DNA of 64,000 nucleotides from Sphingobacterium hungaricum (GTDB taxonomy: Bacteria; Bacteroidota; Bacteroidia; Sphingobacteriales; Sphingobacteriaceae): the NCBI RefSeq assembly GCF_015210005.1, contig NZ_MU158698.1:2091337-2155336 (forward strand), read 5' to 3'. Both the position numbers and the translations under genes were made by a program. Within the stretch, counting starts at the first letter, position 1. Each line of letters opens with the position of its first letter. This document shows, in pieces, positions 18,299-26,989 of the stretch. The notes below the pieces were generated by a model. It was given only the letters and a program-made list of their open reading frames with translations. It had not been told where the DNA came from and ran no database searches.

Positions 18299-20039
18299 AT
18301 AAAGATAACCAAATGGAACCCAATCGAAGCTGTTCTTCTGATCGATTTTCCAAGGGCTGAATAATGTAAGCCTTTTTATCACTGTATCCGATTGTGACTG
18401 GAATAGTTTTTAATAGTCCGTCGCGAGCAACTAATACATCGATCACATCCCCTGCATGACTGTCATGAATAATATGCTCCAGTTCTCTTCCATTCGGATC
18501 CAAACGGTAACCGTTGACGCCGATGATTTCATCATTGACATTCAATCCCGCATGCCAAGCGCCCGAATCGCGATCCACTCCTTTGATAAGTATGCGCGTA
18601 TCATTGTTGGCTGTTTTAATGCCTAACGACAGGGATTGATTGTGTTCGTTTAAATCTACCAATTCGTAACCCATCGGATTAAAATAATTGTTGTAGTCTA
18701 ATTCTTCTAACGTATAGACTGCTCCAAAAATTTCGGACAGCGATACGCCAGTGACTTCTTCAGCCAAGAGCTGAAATTCTTTTTCTTCAAAACCTCTTCC
18801 TTCGATTAGGTAGAAATGCGTGTAAGCTGCTTTCAATACGTCATCCAAACGGTAAACTCCATTCGTTTCACGAATGATTTTGGTATCCAATGCAACTGCT
18901 AGCATAGCGCCTTTGTTGTAGTAAGAAATGCTTGTATTTGCTGAGTTCTCGTCAGGACGATATTGCTTGATCCAGGTATCAAAACTTGCCAAGCCGACCG
19001 ATTGGTATTCAAATCCAGGTCGGTTATAGACCGTATTGAATTCTAGAGCCAACATTTGAAGATAATCTTTTTCATCCCTAAACCCACAGCGGCGAGTAAT
19101 CAGATTGTCGTAATAGGCCGTGAATCCTTCAATGATCCATAATAAAGAAGTATAATTTTCTTCATCGTAATTAAATGGTCCCAATGGTTTTGGCCGTAAA
19201 CGTTTCACTAACCATAAATGGAAATATTCGTGGGCAACCAAACTCAAGTAATTTTTGTAGAATACATCTTGATTGTATCCCGAACGCGTGGCGCCTAAAA
19301 CTGTTGAATTTAAATGCTCTAACCCACCAGAACCGATTTGGTAGTTATGCGTAATGAACACATAGAAATCATTTGGATTCGATCCCCAAATTCGGGTTTC
19401 TTCTTCTACGATTTTTGTGACATCTGCTGCGATGCGGTCTTTGTCGTAGTTTCCCGAACCAACCATGGCAAATTCGTGATGTACATTAGCGGCATCAAAT
19501 GACCAAACATCTTGATTCCCGATTTCAAATGGCGCATCATACAGAATATCGAAATTTGCTGCATAATATGTAAAAAGATCCGATTCAGATTTCTGTAGTC
19601 CGGTTGAAATCTTTGTCCATGTTTTTGGTAAGTCAATAGTAATTGTTGCTTCCTGATGAATATGGCCAGCTACGTGCAGAAATGTTGCCGCAGGACTTAA
19701 AAACGCATGCGAATCATCGATGTGGTTTGTTCGAACCGATGTTTCGAATCCATAAATCGAGTAGCTAACGACTAGATCTTCACCAGAATGATTTATTCGC
19801 CAAGTATTTTTGTTGATTTTTTGAAAATCCAATTGATCGTCAGATGCGGATTTCGCAACAAACTGTTCTACATGCCGGGCATATTCGCGAACCAAATATG
19901 ATCCGGGCGTCCAAACAGGCATTTTAACATCTATATACTCTTGGTTTCGAAATCCTTTGATGGTCATTTTCACGTTCACATAATGTGCTTGAGGTTCAAT
20001 AAAGGATAGGTGAAAATGTATAGATGATTCTTCTGTCAT
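18297..20039 (-). CDS. M61 family metallopeptidase with PDZ domain
   Basis: A 580-residue zinc aminopeptidase of family M61 (glycyl aminopeptidase type). The N-terminal beta domain (about 1-190) includes MPVWTPGSYLVREYARHV, a family hallmark. The thermolysin-like core has VAHEYFHLWLVKRLRP with His270, Glu271 and His274, and the third zinc ligand Glu304 in WIIEGFTAYYDN. A PDZ domain follows at about 475-560 (DRDSGAWHAGLNVNDEIIGVNG). No signal peptide is seen, so the enzyme is probably cytosolic. A weak -7 box (TACCTTTA, 20068-20075) lies 29 nt upstream. The gene sits alone between a beta-barrel gene and folA. Confidence 0.93.
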   Translation of the reverse strand: MTEESSIHFHLSFIEPQAHYVNVKMTIKGFRNQEYIDVKMPVWTPGSYLVREYARHVEQFVAKSASDDQLDFQKINKNTWRINHSGEDLVVSYSIYGFETSVRTNHIDDSHAFLSPAATFLHVAGHIHQEATITIDLPKTWTKISTGLQKSESDLFTYYAANFDILYDAPFEIGNQDVWSFDAANVHHEFAMVGSGNYDKDRIAADVTKIVEEETRIWGSNPNDFYVFITHNYQIGSGGLEHLNSTVLGATRSGYNQDVFYKNYLSLVAHEYFHLWLVKRLRPKPLGPFNYDEENYTSLLWIIEGFTAYYDNLITRRCGFRDEKDYLQMLALEFNTVYNRPGFEYQSVGLASFDTWIKQYRPDENSANTSISYYNKGAMLAVALDTKIIRETNGVYRLDDVLKAAYTHFYLIEGRGFEEKEFQLLAEEVTGVSLSEIFGAVYTLEELDYNNYFNPMGYELVDLNEHNQSLSLGIKTANNDTRILIKGVDRDSGAWHAGLNVNDEIIGVNGYRLDPNGRELEHIIHDSHAGDVIDVLVARDGLLKTIPVTIGYSDKKAYIIQPLENRSEEQLRLGSIWLSL

Positions 20040-20088
20040 ACGGGTTTGGATAAAATAAACTAATAATTAAAGGTACATAATTTTAGCC

Positions 20089-20116
20089 AGAAAGCCCGAA
20101 TATCGGGCTTTCTTTT
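20089..20116. terminator. Hairpin at the end of folA
   Basis: GAAAGCCCGA (20090-20099) pairs with TCGGGCTTTC (20103-20112). The T4 run is on the plus-strand side and overlaps the folA stop; on the minus strand the tail after the stem is not T-rich. It may therefore protect or end the thyA-folA mRNA only partly. Confidence 0.65.
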
Positions 20117-20612
20117 ATGCTATTTTTTCGTAGACTTCGAAGGAATATGCAAAAGCATGTTTCTCGTCGGGCTCGTGGGATTCTTCACTGACTAGCTTCC
20201 ATTCCTCCAGTGGAAACGTGGGAAAGAATGCATCGCCGGCAATCGTCGTATGTACTCGTGTGAGGTAAATCGTCTGTGCCAAAGGCAATGCTTGTTTATA
20301 GATTTCAGCGCCCCCGATAATAAAAATCTCGCGCTCATCTCGACAATACAACAATACTTCTTCTACACTATTTGCAACATCCACATCTTCCGCTTTGAAA
20401 TCCTGATTTCGGGTGATGACGATGTTGCGTCGGTTAGGTAGAGCTTTTCCGATCGAATCAAAGGTTTTTCTGCCCATGACTATGGAATGATCAGTCGTTA
20501 TTTTTTTAAAATATTTAAAATCATTTGGCAGATGCCAAAGCATTTGATTGTTCTTGCCAATGGCATTGTTTTCTGCTGCCGCAACAATTAAACTAATTTT
20601 TAGCGTACTCAT
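20115..20612 (-). CDS. folA: Dihydrofolate reductase
   Basis: A 165-residue NADPH-dependent dihydrofolate reductase that regenerates tetrahydrofolate used by thymidylate synthase. Conserved parts are SLIVAAAENNAIGKNNQMLWHLPNDFKYFK (with the proton-donor Asp31), VMGRKTFDSIGKALPNRRNIVITR (NADPH site) and IFIIGGAEIYKQALP. Length is as expected. It lies 31 nt downstream of thyA and is cotranscribed, the classic pairing of the folate cycle: ThyA makes dihydrofolate and FolA reduces it. Confidence 0.97.
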   Translation of the reverse strand: MSTLKISLIVAAAENNAIGKNNQMLWHLPNDFKYFKKITTDHSIVMGRKTFDSIGKALPNRRNIVITRNQDFKAEDVDVANSVEEVLLYCRDEREIFIIGGAEIYKQALPLAQTIYLTRVHTTIAGDAFFPTFPLEEWKLVSEESHEPDEKHAFAYSFEVYEKIA

Positions 20613-20643
20613 AGAAATTTTAAAAGGTAATTATGCGGTCGCG

Positions 20644-21465
20644 TTATACAGCAACAGGCGCTTTGATATGCGGGTGAAATTCGTAGTTTGTCAATTCGAA
20701 ATCTTCAAATTTGAAATCAAAAATATTCTTAACATCAGGATTGATATGCAGCTGAGGCAAAGGTTTTGGGTCGCGGCTCAATTGCGTTTCTGTTTGTTCA
20801 AAATGATTGCTGTAAATATGTGCATCGCCTAAAGTATGTACAAAATCTGCGGCTTCCATATCACAAACCTGCGCAACCATCATTGTCAACAAAGCATACG
20901 ATGCAATATTGAAAGGTACGCCCAAGAAAATATCTGCGCTGCGTTGATACAATTGACAAGACAATTGAGGCTTCATCAACCCTTTTTCAGGTTGTGCTGG
21001 CGCAACATAAAATTGGAAGAATGCATGGCAAGGAGGCAAAGCCATATTTTCAATTTCTGCAACATTCCAAGCCGAAACGATAATACGTCTCGAATCAGGA
21101 GAATTTTTTAGCTGATGAATAATTTTTTCAATTTGATCGATATGTCCGCCATCAGGTGTTGGCCATGATCTCCATTGAGAACCATAGACAGGGCCTAGGT
21201 TTCCATCCTCATCTGCCCATTCATCCCAGATACTGACACCGTTTTCTTTTAGGTATTGAATATTTGTTTCTCCTTTCAAAAACCAGATTAACTCATGAAT
21301 AATCGAACGCAGATGTAATTTTTTGGTCGTTACTAATGGGAAACCTTCTTTTAAATTAAATCGCATTTGGTATCCAAACACACTTTTTGTGCCTGTTCCT
21401 GTCCGATCCGTTTTGGTTACGCCATCCGCATACACATGTTTCAGTAAATCTAAATATTGCTTCAT
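20644..21465 (-). CDS. thyA: Thymidylate synthase
   Basis: A 273-residue ThyA enzyme that methylates dUMP to dTMP using methylene-tetrahydrofolate. Catalytic Cys146 sits in [14 protein letters not shown]. Other signatures are [12 protein letters not shown] (phosphate-binding Arg), [68 protein letters not shown] and the C-terminal IKAPVAV. A weak -7 element (TATCTTCG on the minus strand at 21484-21491) precedes it by about 18 nt. folA follows in the same operon. Confidence 0.98.
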   Translation of the reverse strand: MKQYLDLLKHVYADGVTKTDRTGTGTKSVFGYQMRFNLKEGFPLVTTKKLHLRSIIHELIWFLKGETNIQYLKENGVSIWDEWADEDGNLGPVYGSQWRSWPTPDGGHIDQIEKIIHQLKNSPDSRRIIVSAWNVAEIENMALPPCHAFFQFYVAPAQPEKGLMKPQLSCQLYQRSADIFLGVPFNIASYALLTMMVAQVCDMEAADFVHTLGDAHIYSNHFEQTETQLSRDPKPLPQLHINPDVKNIFDFKFEDFELTNYEFHPHIKAPVAV

Positions 21466-21483
21466 GAAAGGAATTTCTTTTTA

Positions 21484-21491
21484 CGAAGATA
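21484..21491 (-). promoter_or_regulatory. TAnnTTCG -7 variant for thyA-folA
   Basis: TATCTTCG on the minus strand, the same variant as before dnaX. It lies 18 nt before the thyA ATG. Confidence 0.45.
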
Positions 21492-21554
21492 AGCGTTTTT
21501 GAATCATTGAAATCTCACAATTTTTCAACAACTCACATTTAGGAAGATTTTGTG

Positions 21555-21562
21555 TATTTTTG
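21555..21562 (+). promoter_or_regulatory. TAnnTTTG -7 element, near-leaderless
   Basis: TATTTTTG ends 9 nt before the mtaB ATG at 21572, predicting a leader of only about 5 nt. It also argues against the in-frame TTG at 21560, which overlaps the box. Confidence 0.6.
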
Positions 21563-21571
21563 CCACTTGTT

Positions 21572-22894
21572 ATGAATACGAAAAAAGTTGCTTTTTATAC
21601 TTTAGGCTGTAAGCTGAATTTTTCAGAAACTTCTTCCATCGGGAGGATTTTTCAAAATGCAGGTTACGAAACCACAAACTTCAATTCGGAAGCGGATGTG
21701 TATGTAATCAATACCTGTTCGGTGACGGATAATGCGGACAAGAAATGCCGCAAGGTTGTGAAGGAAGCATTAAAGCATTCTCCCAATGCATACATCACGA
21801 TTGTTGGTTGTTATGCGCAATTGAAACCCAAAGAGATTTCTGAAATCCCTGGTGTGGATATGGTGCTGGGTGCGGCGGAGAAATTCAACATCATCGAACA
21901 TATTGATGATCTAACAAAAAACAAAAAAGCAATCGTGCATAATGCGCCAATTGAAGAAACGAATCAATTTGTTTCGGCATTTTCAATCGGCGACCGCACA
22001 CGTACGTTCTTGAAGGTGCAAGACGGCTGTGATTATTCTTGTACTTTTTGTACGATTCCTTTGGCGCGCGGAGCGAGCCGTTCGGGTAAGATCGAAGACA
22101 TCGTTCGTCAAGCAGAAGAAATTGCGAATTCAGGCGTAAAAGAAATTGTGTTGACTGGCGTCAATATCGGAGATTTCGGTATTCGAGATGGCAAACGCAA
22201 AGATAAGTTTTTGGATTTGGTGAAAGCATTGGACGAAGTCGAAGGCATTGACCGCATTCGGATTTCATCCATCGAGCCGAATTTATTAGCAAACGAAATC
22301 ATTGAGTTCGTTGCGCAGTCCAAACGTTTTGTCCCACATTTCCACATGCCTCTGCAAGCTGGAAACAATAAAGTGTTGGCACAAATGCGTCGCCGCTATA
22401 AACGCGAATTGTACGCGGAGCGTGTTGCAAAAATTAAATCCTTAATGCCCGATTGTTGCATTGGCGTGGATGTTATTGTTGGATTTCCTGGCGAAACGCG
22501 CGAAGAGTTTTTGGATACGTATAACTTCTTGAACGAATTGGATATTTCCTATCTGCACGTATTCACCTATTCAGAGCGTGAAAATACAATTGCTGCGCAA
22601 ATGGAAGGTGCTATTCCGGGAGCTCAGCGTTCAGACCGCAGTAAAATGTTGCATATTCTTTCCGAGAAAAAAAGACGTGCATTTTATGATTCTCAATTGC
22701 AAGCTACAGGGGAAGTATTGTTCGAAGGCGATATTAAAGATGGTTACATGCATGGATTTTCCAAAAACTATGTGAAAGTTCGTGCGCTTTATGATCCTTT
22801 GTTAGTGAATGAAATTATCCTAGTTAAATTCACTTCCATATCCGAAAATGGCGATGTGGATTGTGAGGAAATTGCCGAAGTATTGGTTCATTAA
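21572..22894 (+). CDS. mtaB: tRNA threonylcarbamoyladenosine methylthiotransferase MtaB
   Basis: A 440-residue radical SAM methylthiotransferase that converts t6A37 of tRNAs to ms2t6A. The N-terminal UPF0004 domain carries the three cysteines of the auxiliary cluster (TLGCKLNFSE with Cys13, VINTCSVTD, VGCYAQ). The radical SAM motif is DGCDYSCTFCTIPLARG. A C-terminal TRAM-like part ends in ISENGDVDCEEIAEVLV. YTLGCKLNFSE is characteristic of MtaB rather than MiaB or RimO. The ATG at 21572 is chosen because a -7 box lies just upstream and the family starts here. It is a single gene; the convergent transporter gene ends 20 nt away and no obvious terminator separates them. Confidence 0.94.
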   Translation: MNTKKVAFYTLGCKLNFSETSSIGRIFQNAGYETTNFNSEADVYVINTCSVTDNADKKCRKVVKEALKHSPNAYITIVGCYAQLKPKEISEIPGVDMVLGAAEKFNIIEHIDDLTKNKKAIVHNAPIEETNQFVSAFSIGDRTRTFLKVQDGCDYSCTFCTIPLARGASRSGKIEDIVRQAEEIANSGVKEIVLTGVNIGDFGIRDGKRKDKFLDLVKALDEVEGIDRIRISSIEPNLLANEIIEFVAQSKRFVPHFHMPLQAGNNKVLAQMRRRYKRELYAERVAKIKSLMPDCCIGVDVIVGFPGETREEFLDTYNFLNELDISYLHVFTYSERENTIAAQMEGAIPGAQRSDRSKMLHILSEKKRRAFYDSQLQATGEVLFEGDIKDGYMHGFSKNYVKVRALYDPLLVNEIILVKFTSISENGDVDCEEIAEVLVH

Positions 22895-22914
22895 GATAGT
22901 TGATTTATAACTTT

Positions 22915-23817
22915 TTAGCTAAGCAATTCTGATTTTTTAGGTTTGTTTAGCCATACAATCACGGCTAATATAAAAATCACCCCAATCCATTGCCAAAGGC
23001 TTACATATTCGTGTAAGATAAAATAAGACATGCTGATTGCTACCGGCAATTCAACAGCCGTCAGAATATTCCCGATTGAAAATCCTGTTTTTGGCATTCC
23101 ATAAGCATATAGGAGTGGGGGAATAACTGTTCCAAAAATGCTTAGCAATAATCCATAAGGTAGAATTCCGGTAAACACTTCTTTGCTAAATAAGCTGATT
23201 GGCTGTAAAATGCTCATGACCAAAATAAAAGCACCTGTAATCATAATCGCACTTTTTTGGATAGGAGGGTAGTCATTTCCAACGCGGCCGTTGACAATTA
23301 AAAAGATCGAATAAGCAGTCGCCGCCAACATCCCGTATACAATTCCAGGAATGGAAAGATTTCCATCTTGGTTTTCTAATAATCCTGTCGCTAGCAAAGT
23401 TCCTCCTAAGATGAAAACCACGGCAATTAGTTGCTTGACCGAAGGTTTGTTTTTGAAGAATATAAATTCTATCAACATCCCAATCCAGATATATTGCATC
23501 AATAGAATAATCGCGATCGATGCGGGAACTAGTTGCACGCATTGGTAATACAATATGCTGACAGCTCCTGTTGAAAACCCGCTGATCAGAATTTTCAGCT
23601 TCGATGATTTGCTTGGGTATTTCTGGAGTTTGTTCGGTTTGAATAGTTTTAAAGAAAGATAAATCATCCATAATATGGCCATTCCCAACAGCGCCTGAAC
23701 GCCTACGACTTCGCCTAAATTGAAATTTGCTTCATACGCCTTTTTGACGAAAGTCGAAAGAATTCCAAAACTCGCAGCACCGATAAAAACAGCTATTCCA
23801 CCTTTTAACTTTTCCAT
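22915..23817 (-). CDS. EamA/DMT-family transporter
   Basis: A 300-residue inner-membrane protein with ten predicted helices in two EamA repeats (about 5-140 and 150-290), the drug/metabolite transporter layout. The first repeat starts GGIAVFIGAASFGILSTFVKKAYEANF, and helix pairs such as ASIAIILLMQYIWIGMLIEFIFF and GTVIPPLLYAYGMPKTGFSIGNILTAVELPVAISMSYFILHE are typical. The C-terminus is short and basic (LNKPKKSELLS). Such proteins usually export amino acids or other metabolites; the substrate cannot be told. It is transcribed alone. Confidence 0.9.
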   Translation of the reverse strand: MEKLKGGIAVFIGAASFGILSTFVKKAYEANFNLGEVVGVQALLGMAILWMIYLSLKLFKPNKLQKYPSKSSKLKILISGFSTGAVSILYYQCVQLVPASIAIILLMQYIWIGMLIEFIFFKNKPSVKQLIAVVFILGGTLLATGLLENQDGNLSIPGIVYGMLAATAYSIFLIVNGRVGNDYPPIQKSAIMITGAFILVMSILQPISLFSKEVFTGILPYGLLLSIFGTVIPPLLYAYGMPKTGFSIGNILTAVELPVAISMSYFILHEYVSLWQWIGVIFILAVIVWLNKPKKSELLS

Positions 23818-23879
23818 ACGGCGCGAAATTAAATAACAATTGTGGAAAAGTATCGCTTTACTTATTGTTCTTGGAAAAT

Positions 23880-23887
23880 TATTTTTG
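23880..23887 (+). promoter_or_regulatory. TAnnTTTG -7 element, near-leaderless
   Basis: TATTTTTG ends 7 nt before the ATG at 23895. A CTTTA at 23856-23860 with a 19-nt spacer could serve as a weak -33 element. Confidence 0.55.
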
Positions 23888-23894
23888 GAAAGCT

Positions 23895-24491
23895 ATGAGG
23901 AATTTAACAACAAATAGTCTGAAATCTTTCGCAATCATTGTACTGGTTTCTCTTGTGCTTAGCTCTTGCGGTGCTCGAAAGAAAACGACCGTATTGCATG
24001 GCAAAGGCTCATCGCCTTCAGGAAAAGTCTATTCGGATGCTTCCTCAGCAAGAGGAGCTTCTGGAAAAGGAAATACATTAGCCAATTATGCAGAAATATT
24101 AGGGGTCAGTGAAAGAAGCTTGAACAATAAAGAATTGTATAATTTTATTGACGAATGGATTGGAAGTCCTCATCGCATGGGAGGTTTGCAAAAAAATGGG
24201 ATTGACTGTTCTGCTTTTGTCGGCATTCTGTATTCGAAAGTCTATAATGAAAATCTCCCTAGAACATCGCGAGATATGGCTGAACATGTGAAACGGAAAT
24301 ATGAGAACCAATTGAAGGAAGGTGATTTGGTCTTCTTTTCATTTGGTGGCCGAAACATAGACCATGTCGGTGTTTATTTGCAAAACAATAAGTTTGTTCA
24401 TGTCTCAACCAAACGAGGCGTGATCATTTCGGATATCAAAGATACTTGGTACTACAAATATTTTACAAGAGCAGGAACGCCCAAGGGTTAA
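23895..24491 (+). CDS. NlpC/P60 peptidase lipoprotein
   Basis: A 198-residue envelope lipoprotein with a C-terminal NlpC/P60 domain, a family that cuts peptide stems in peptidoglycan. The signal LVSLVLSSCGAR gives a lipobox Cys. The catalytic Cys lies in GIDCSAFVGILYSKVY, and the two histidines are in NIDHVGVYLQNNKFVHVSTKRGV. LPRTSRDMAEHV and LKEGDLVFFSF are family motifs. The start at 23895 replaces an in-frame TTG at 23865, since the promoter box lies between them and the signal peptide then has normal length. It resembles Spr/MepS-type endopeptidases. Confidence 0.92.
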   Translation: MRNLTTNSLKSFAIIVLVSLVLSSCGARKKTTVLHGKGSSPSGKVYSDASSARGASGKGNTLANYAEILGVSERSLNNKELYNFIDEWIGSPHRMGGLQKNGIDCSAFVGILYSKVYNENLPRTSRDMAEHVKRKYENQLKEGDLVFFSFGGRNIDHVGVYLQNNKFVHVSTKRGVIISDIKDTWYYKYFTRAGTPKG

Positions 24492-24552
24492 TTTCTTGAT
24501 ATCTACATGACGATTCATTCAAAATCTATTGCCTTTTTAGCATACAATTGCG

Positions 24553-24560
24553 TACTTTTG
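24553..24560 (+). promoter_or_regulatory. TAnnTTTG -7 element
   Basis: TACTTTTG, with TTG at 24529-24531 as a possible -33 element (21-nt spacer), 18 nt before the ATG at 24579. Confidence 0.6.
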
Positions 24561-24578
24561 TCCGCATAAGTTAATATC

Positions 24579-25079
24579 ATGAACGATTCGTCAAAAAAGA
24601 TTTTTTTAGCCCTTTGTATTATTGTTCCCTTCTTTATCTATTGTGGCTATTACTATTCGGCGATGATTAAAAACGCACCTTTTCGCTTTTCGGATTTTGA
24701 ATCCATCGAGATTACGTATGGTTATCCTCAGGAAATGCTGAATAGCTACAATTCCAAGACACAAGATTACCAATATGTCACTTCCGATGATAAGGTGGTT
24801 AAAGAAAAACTGAAACTTCGTGACGATGATTTGTTGTACTTACATAGAAAGGCACAAACTTTGGGTTTTTTCAATGTAGACGACGACATGACAACGGTCA
24901 ATGCAGATCTAGATCCTAACCGTCAGATCCCTCGTTACATTCTGAAATACACCTACAAAGACAAATCAAAACAAGTGACTTTCGATGCGGATTATCCAGG
25001 CGTCGTAAAAATGAAAGAAGCTACAAAAACAACCATCGATGAGGTTCTGCGCATAATTGCAGAAGCTAAAGCTAGGTAA
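24579..25079 (+). CDS. Membrane-anchored protein of unknown function
   Basis: A 166-residue protein I do not recognise. One N-terminal transmembrane or signal-anchor segment (IFLALCIIVPFFIYCGYYYSAMI, about 8-30) is followed by a soluble domain with mixed helix and strand. It has an acidic, Asp-rich middle (LRDDDLLYLHRKAQ, NVDDDMTTVNADLDPN) and a strand pair RYILKYTYKDKSKQVTFDADY near the C-terminus. It has its own promoter. Neighbours give no functional link. Confidence 0.8.
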   Translation: MNDSSKKIFLALCIIVPFFIYCGYYYSAMIKNAPFRFSDFESIEITYGYPQEMLNSYNSKTQDYQYVTSDDKVVKEKLKLRDDDLLYLHRKAQTLGFFNVDDDMTTVNADLDPNRQIPRYILKYTYKDKSKQVTFDADYPGVVKMKEATKTTIDEVLRIIAEAKAR

Positions 25080-25153
25080 TTGCTGATCGATTCTACACGG
25101 TTTGTTAATATTCTAATAACGTTTTCATAATAACCAAGGGTGTAAATTTTTAG

Positions 25154-25161
25154 TAATTTTG
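25154..25161 (+). promoter_or_regulatory. TAnnTTTG -7 element
   Basis: TAATTTTG lies 19 nt before the ATG at 25181; no clear -33 element. Confidence 0.55.
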
Positions 25162-25180
25162 CTGAAAATATCAACCCTAT

Positions 25181-26740
25181 ATGAAAAGTTTATTAATCAG
25201 CATTGGTCTCCTATTTACTTGCTCAGCGAGTCTATATGCACAAGATCAAGTCTCCGGAATTATTTTTATTGACCAGAATAAAAATGGAAAATTGGATCGG
25301 AATGAAAAAGGTCTTGAAAATGTAAGCGTAAGCAATGGCCGTGAAGTTGTTGCAACGGATAGCAAAGGAAAATACACACTTCCTGTTTCCAATGACAACA
25401 TCATTTTTGTAATTAAGCCAGCAGGTTTCACATTTCCGCTAGATCAGCATAATCTTCCTCAATATTATTACATCCACAAACCACAAGGATCTCCTGAATT
25501 AAAATATGCAGGCACAGCTCCAACCGGAAAAATTCCAAAACAATTAAACTTTCCGTTGTTAGAATCCCCTGAAGGAAATGATTTTACAGCTTTTGTTTTT
25601 GGCGATCCTCAAGCCTATACTGTTGAAGAATTGGATTTCTTTAAAAAAGGAATTATCGACGACATCCAAGATAAAAAGCAAGCCATTTTCGGAATTAGTT
25701 TGGGTGATTTAGTTGGAGACGACTTAACCTTGCACCAACCTTATAAAGAAGCAATCTCTACAATGGGTTTGCCATGGTGGAACGTCATGGGAAATCATGA
25801 CATGAACTACGACGTGACAAGCGACAGTCTTTCTGATGAAGGTTTTGAACGTGCTTTTGGTCCGAATAACTATGCGTTTAATTATGGAAATGCACATTTT
25901 ATTGTTTTAGATAACATCATTTATCCAAATCCTGCGACTGGAAAAGGATATACAGGAGGCTTTCGTGAAGATCAATTTCAGTTTATAAAAAATGATTTGG
26001 CACAAGTGCCGAAAGATAAATTGATTATTTTGGCCTACCATATTCCAATTGTTGGTTTAGGTTTTGATGAAGAGCAAGCGAAGAGATTGTTTGATTTATT
26101 GGCAGAATATCCAAATACATTTTCAATGTCGGCGCACACCCATTTTCAGACGCAATTGTTTGCTGGAAATCAATCCGGAAGATCGGCTGAAGAACCACAT
26201 CATGAATACAATGTAGGTACCACATCTGGTGATTGGTATTCTGGCAGTTTAAATGAGCAAGGAATTCCTGCTTCGACCATGCGTGACGGTACGCCAAAAG
26301 GGTATGCTCTATTGCACGTAAAAGGAAATAAATACACATTCGATTATCAAGTTGCTGGAAAAGATAAGGCGTATCAAATCTCTGTAATTTCTCCAGATGT
26401 GGTATCAGAAAAATACAGCAGAAGATTTACGGTATACGCTAATTTCTTTATCGGACGTTCTACCGATGTAGTCGAGTACAGAATTGATGGTGAAAAATGG
26501 AAAAAAGCAGTTTATGCAGAAGAAATCGATCCTGACTTTTCGAACAAAGTATATAAATATGATTTTGCGACAGAATTTGTTGCAGGACGCAGACCTTCAA
26601 GCCCTGTTCTTTCTTCTCACTTATGGAAATTTCCTCTGTCTAAATTATCAGCAGGAAAACACAGCATAGAGGTCAGAGCGGTTGATATGTTCGGACGTGA
26701 ACATGTTGCGAAGAAAGAAATCGAAGTTGTAAATAAGTAA
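25181..26740 (+). CDS. Exported calcineurin-like phosphoesterase with SdrD-like N-domain
   Basis: A 519-residue secreted metallophosphoesterase. The signal peptide ends near ASLYAQ (about residue 20). Residues about 22-115 form a SdrD B-like or MetallophosN beta-sandwich (GIIFIDQNKNGKLDRNEKGLENVSVS), which can bind calcium. The catalytic domain (about 133-330) has the metal-binding motifs FGDPQ, SLGDLVGDD, MGNHDMNYD, LAYHIPIVG and SAHTHFQTQ. A C-terminal beta domain (about 375-515) completes the usual three-part layout. The substrate is unknown; this type acts on phosphoesters in the periplasm or outside. A weak and then a strong terminator follow. Confidence 0.92.
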   Translation: MKSLLISIGLLFTCSASLYAQDQVSGIIFIDQNKNGKLDRNEKGLENVSVSNGREVVATDSKGKYTLPVSNDNIIFVIKPAGFTFPLDQHNLPQYYYIHKPQGSPELKYAGTAPTGKIPKQLNFPLLESPEGNDFTAFVFGDPQAYTVEELDFFKKGIIDDIQDKKQAIFGISLGDLVGDDLTLHQPYKEAISTMGLPWWNVMGNHDMNYDVTSDSLSDEGFERAFGPNNYAFNYGNAHFIVLDNIIYPNPATGKGYTGGFREDQFQFIKNDLAQVPKDKLIILAYHIPIVGLGFDEEQAKRLFDLLAEYPNTFSMSAHTHFQTQLFAGNQSGRSAEEPHHEYNVGTTSGDWYSGSLNEQGIPASTMRDGTPKGYALLHVKGNKYTFDYQVAGKDKAYQISVISPDVVSEKYSRRFTVYANFFIGRSTDVVEYRIDGEKWKKAVYAEEIDPDFSNKVYKYDFATEFVAGRRPSSPVLSSHLWKFPLSKLSAGKHSIEVRAVDMFGREHVAKKEIEVVNK

Positions 26741-26771
26741 TTATTTAATAGAAACTTAAGGACTAGCTAAT

Positions 26772-26806
26772 ATTACTCGCTTAGATTTGTATTGAGTAAT
26801 TTTTTA
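26772..26806 (+). terminator. Weak terminator-like hairpin after the phosphoesterase gene
   Basis: ATTACTC (26772-26778) pairs with GAGTAAT (26794-26800), followed by T5. The loop is 15 nt, so strength is doubtful. Confidence 0.4.
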
Positions 26807-26859
26807 GTAATGTTTCGATTCTGTTGGGAAACACGATCAGATGAATTTAATTTTGGTAG

Positions 26860-26889
26860 AAAAAGATTGCGCCCTGCAATCTTTTTTTT
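26860..26889 (+). terminator. Strong terminator about 120 nt past the phosphoesterase gene
   Basis: AAAAAGATTGC and GCAATCTTTTT pair around a GCCCT loop, followed by a long T run. It either ends the phosphoesterase mRNA after a long 3' UTR or closes a separate small transcript. Confidence 0.85.
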
Positions 26890-26953
26890 ATGTACAGCAA
26901 TTTGGTTTTAATCGAATTCAGCTGTTTTATCACGCTTTTGTTTTTAAGATGTA

Positions 26954-26984
26954 TTGCGCTCCTTTATTAATTTCCGTATCTTCG
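26954..26984 (+). promoter_or_regulatory. TTG-N20-TATCTTCG promoter of dnaX, near-leaderless
   Basis: TTG at 26954-26956 and TATCTTCG at 26977-26984 are separated by 20 nt. The dnaX ATG follows only 5 nt after the -7 box, so the transcript should start at or within a few bases of the start codon. Confidence 0.65.
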
Positions 26985-26989
26985 TAGCA

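Noticed and set aside
26810..26911. 33-codon frame downstream of the phosphoesterase gene
   Set aside because: It runs through the strong terminator at 26860-26889, so it cannot be a normal mRNA.
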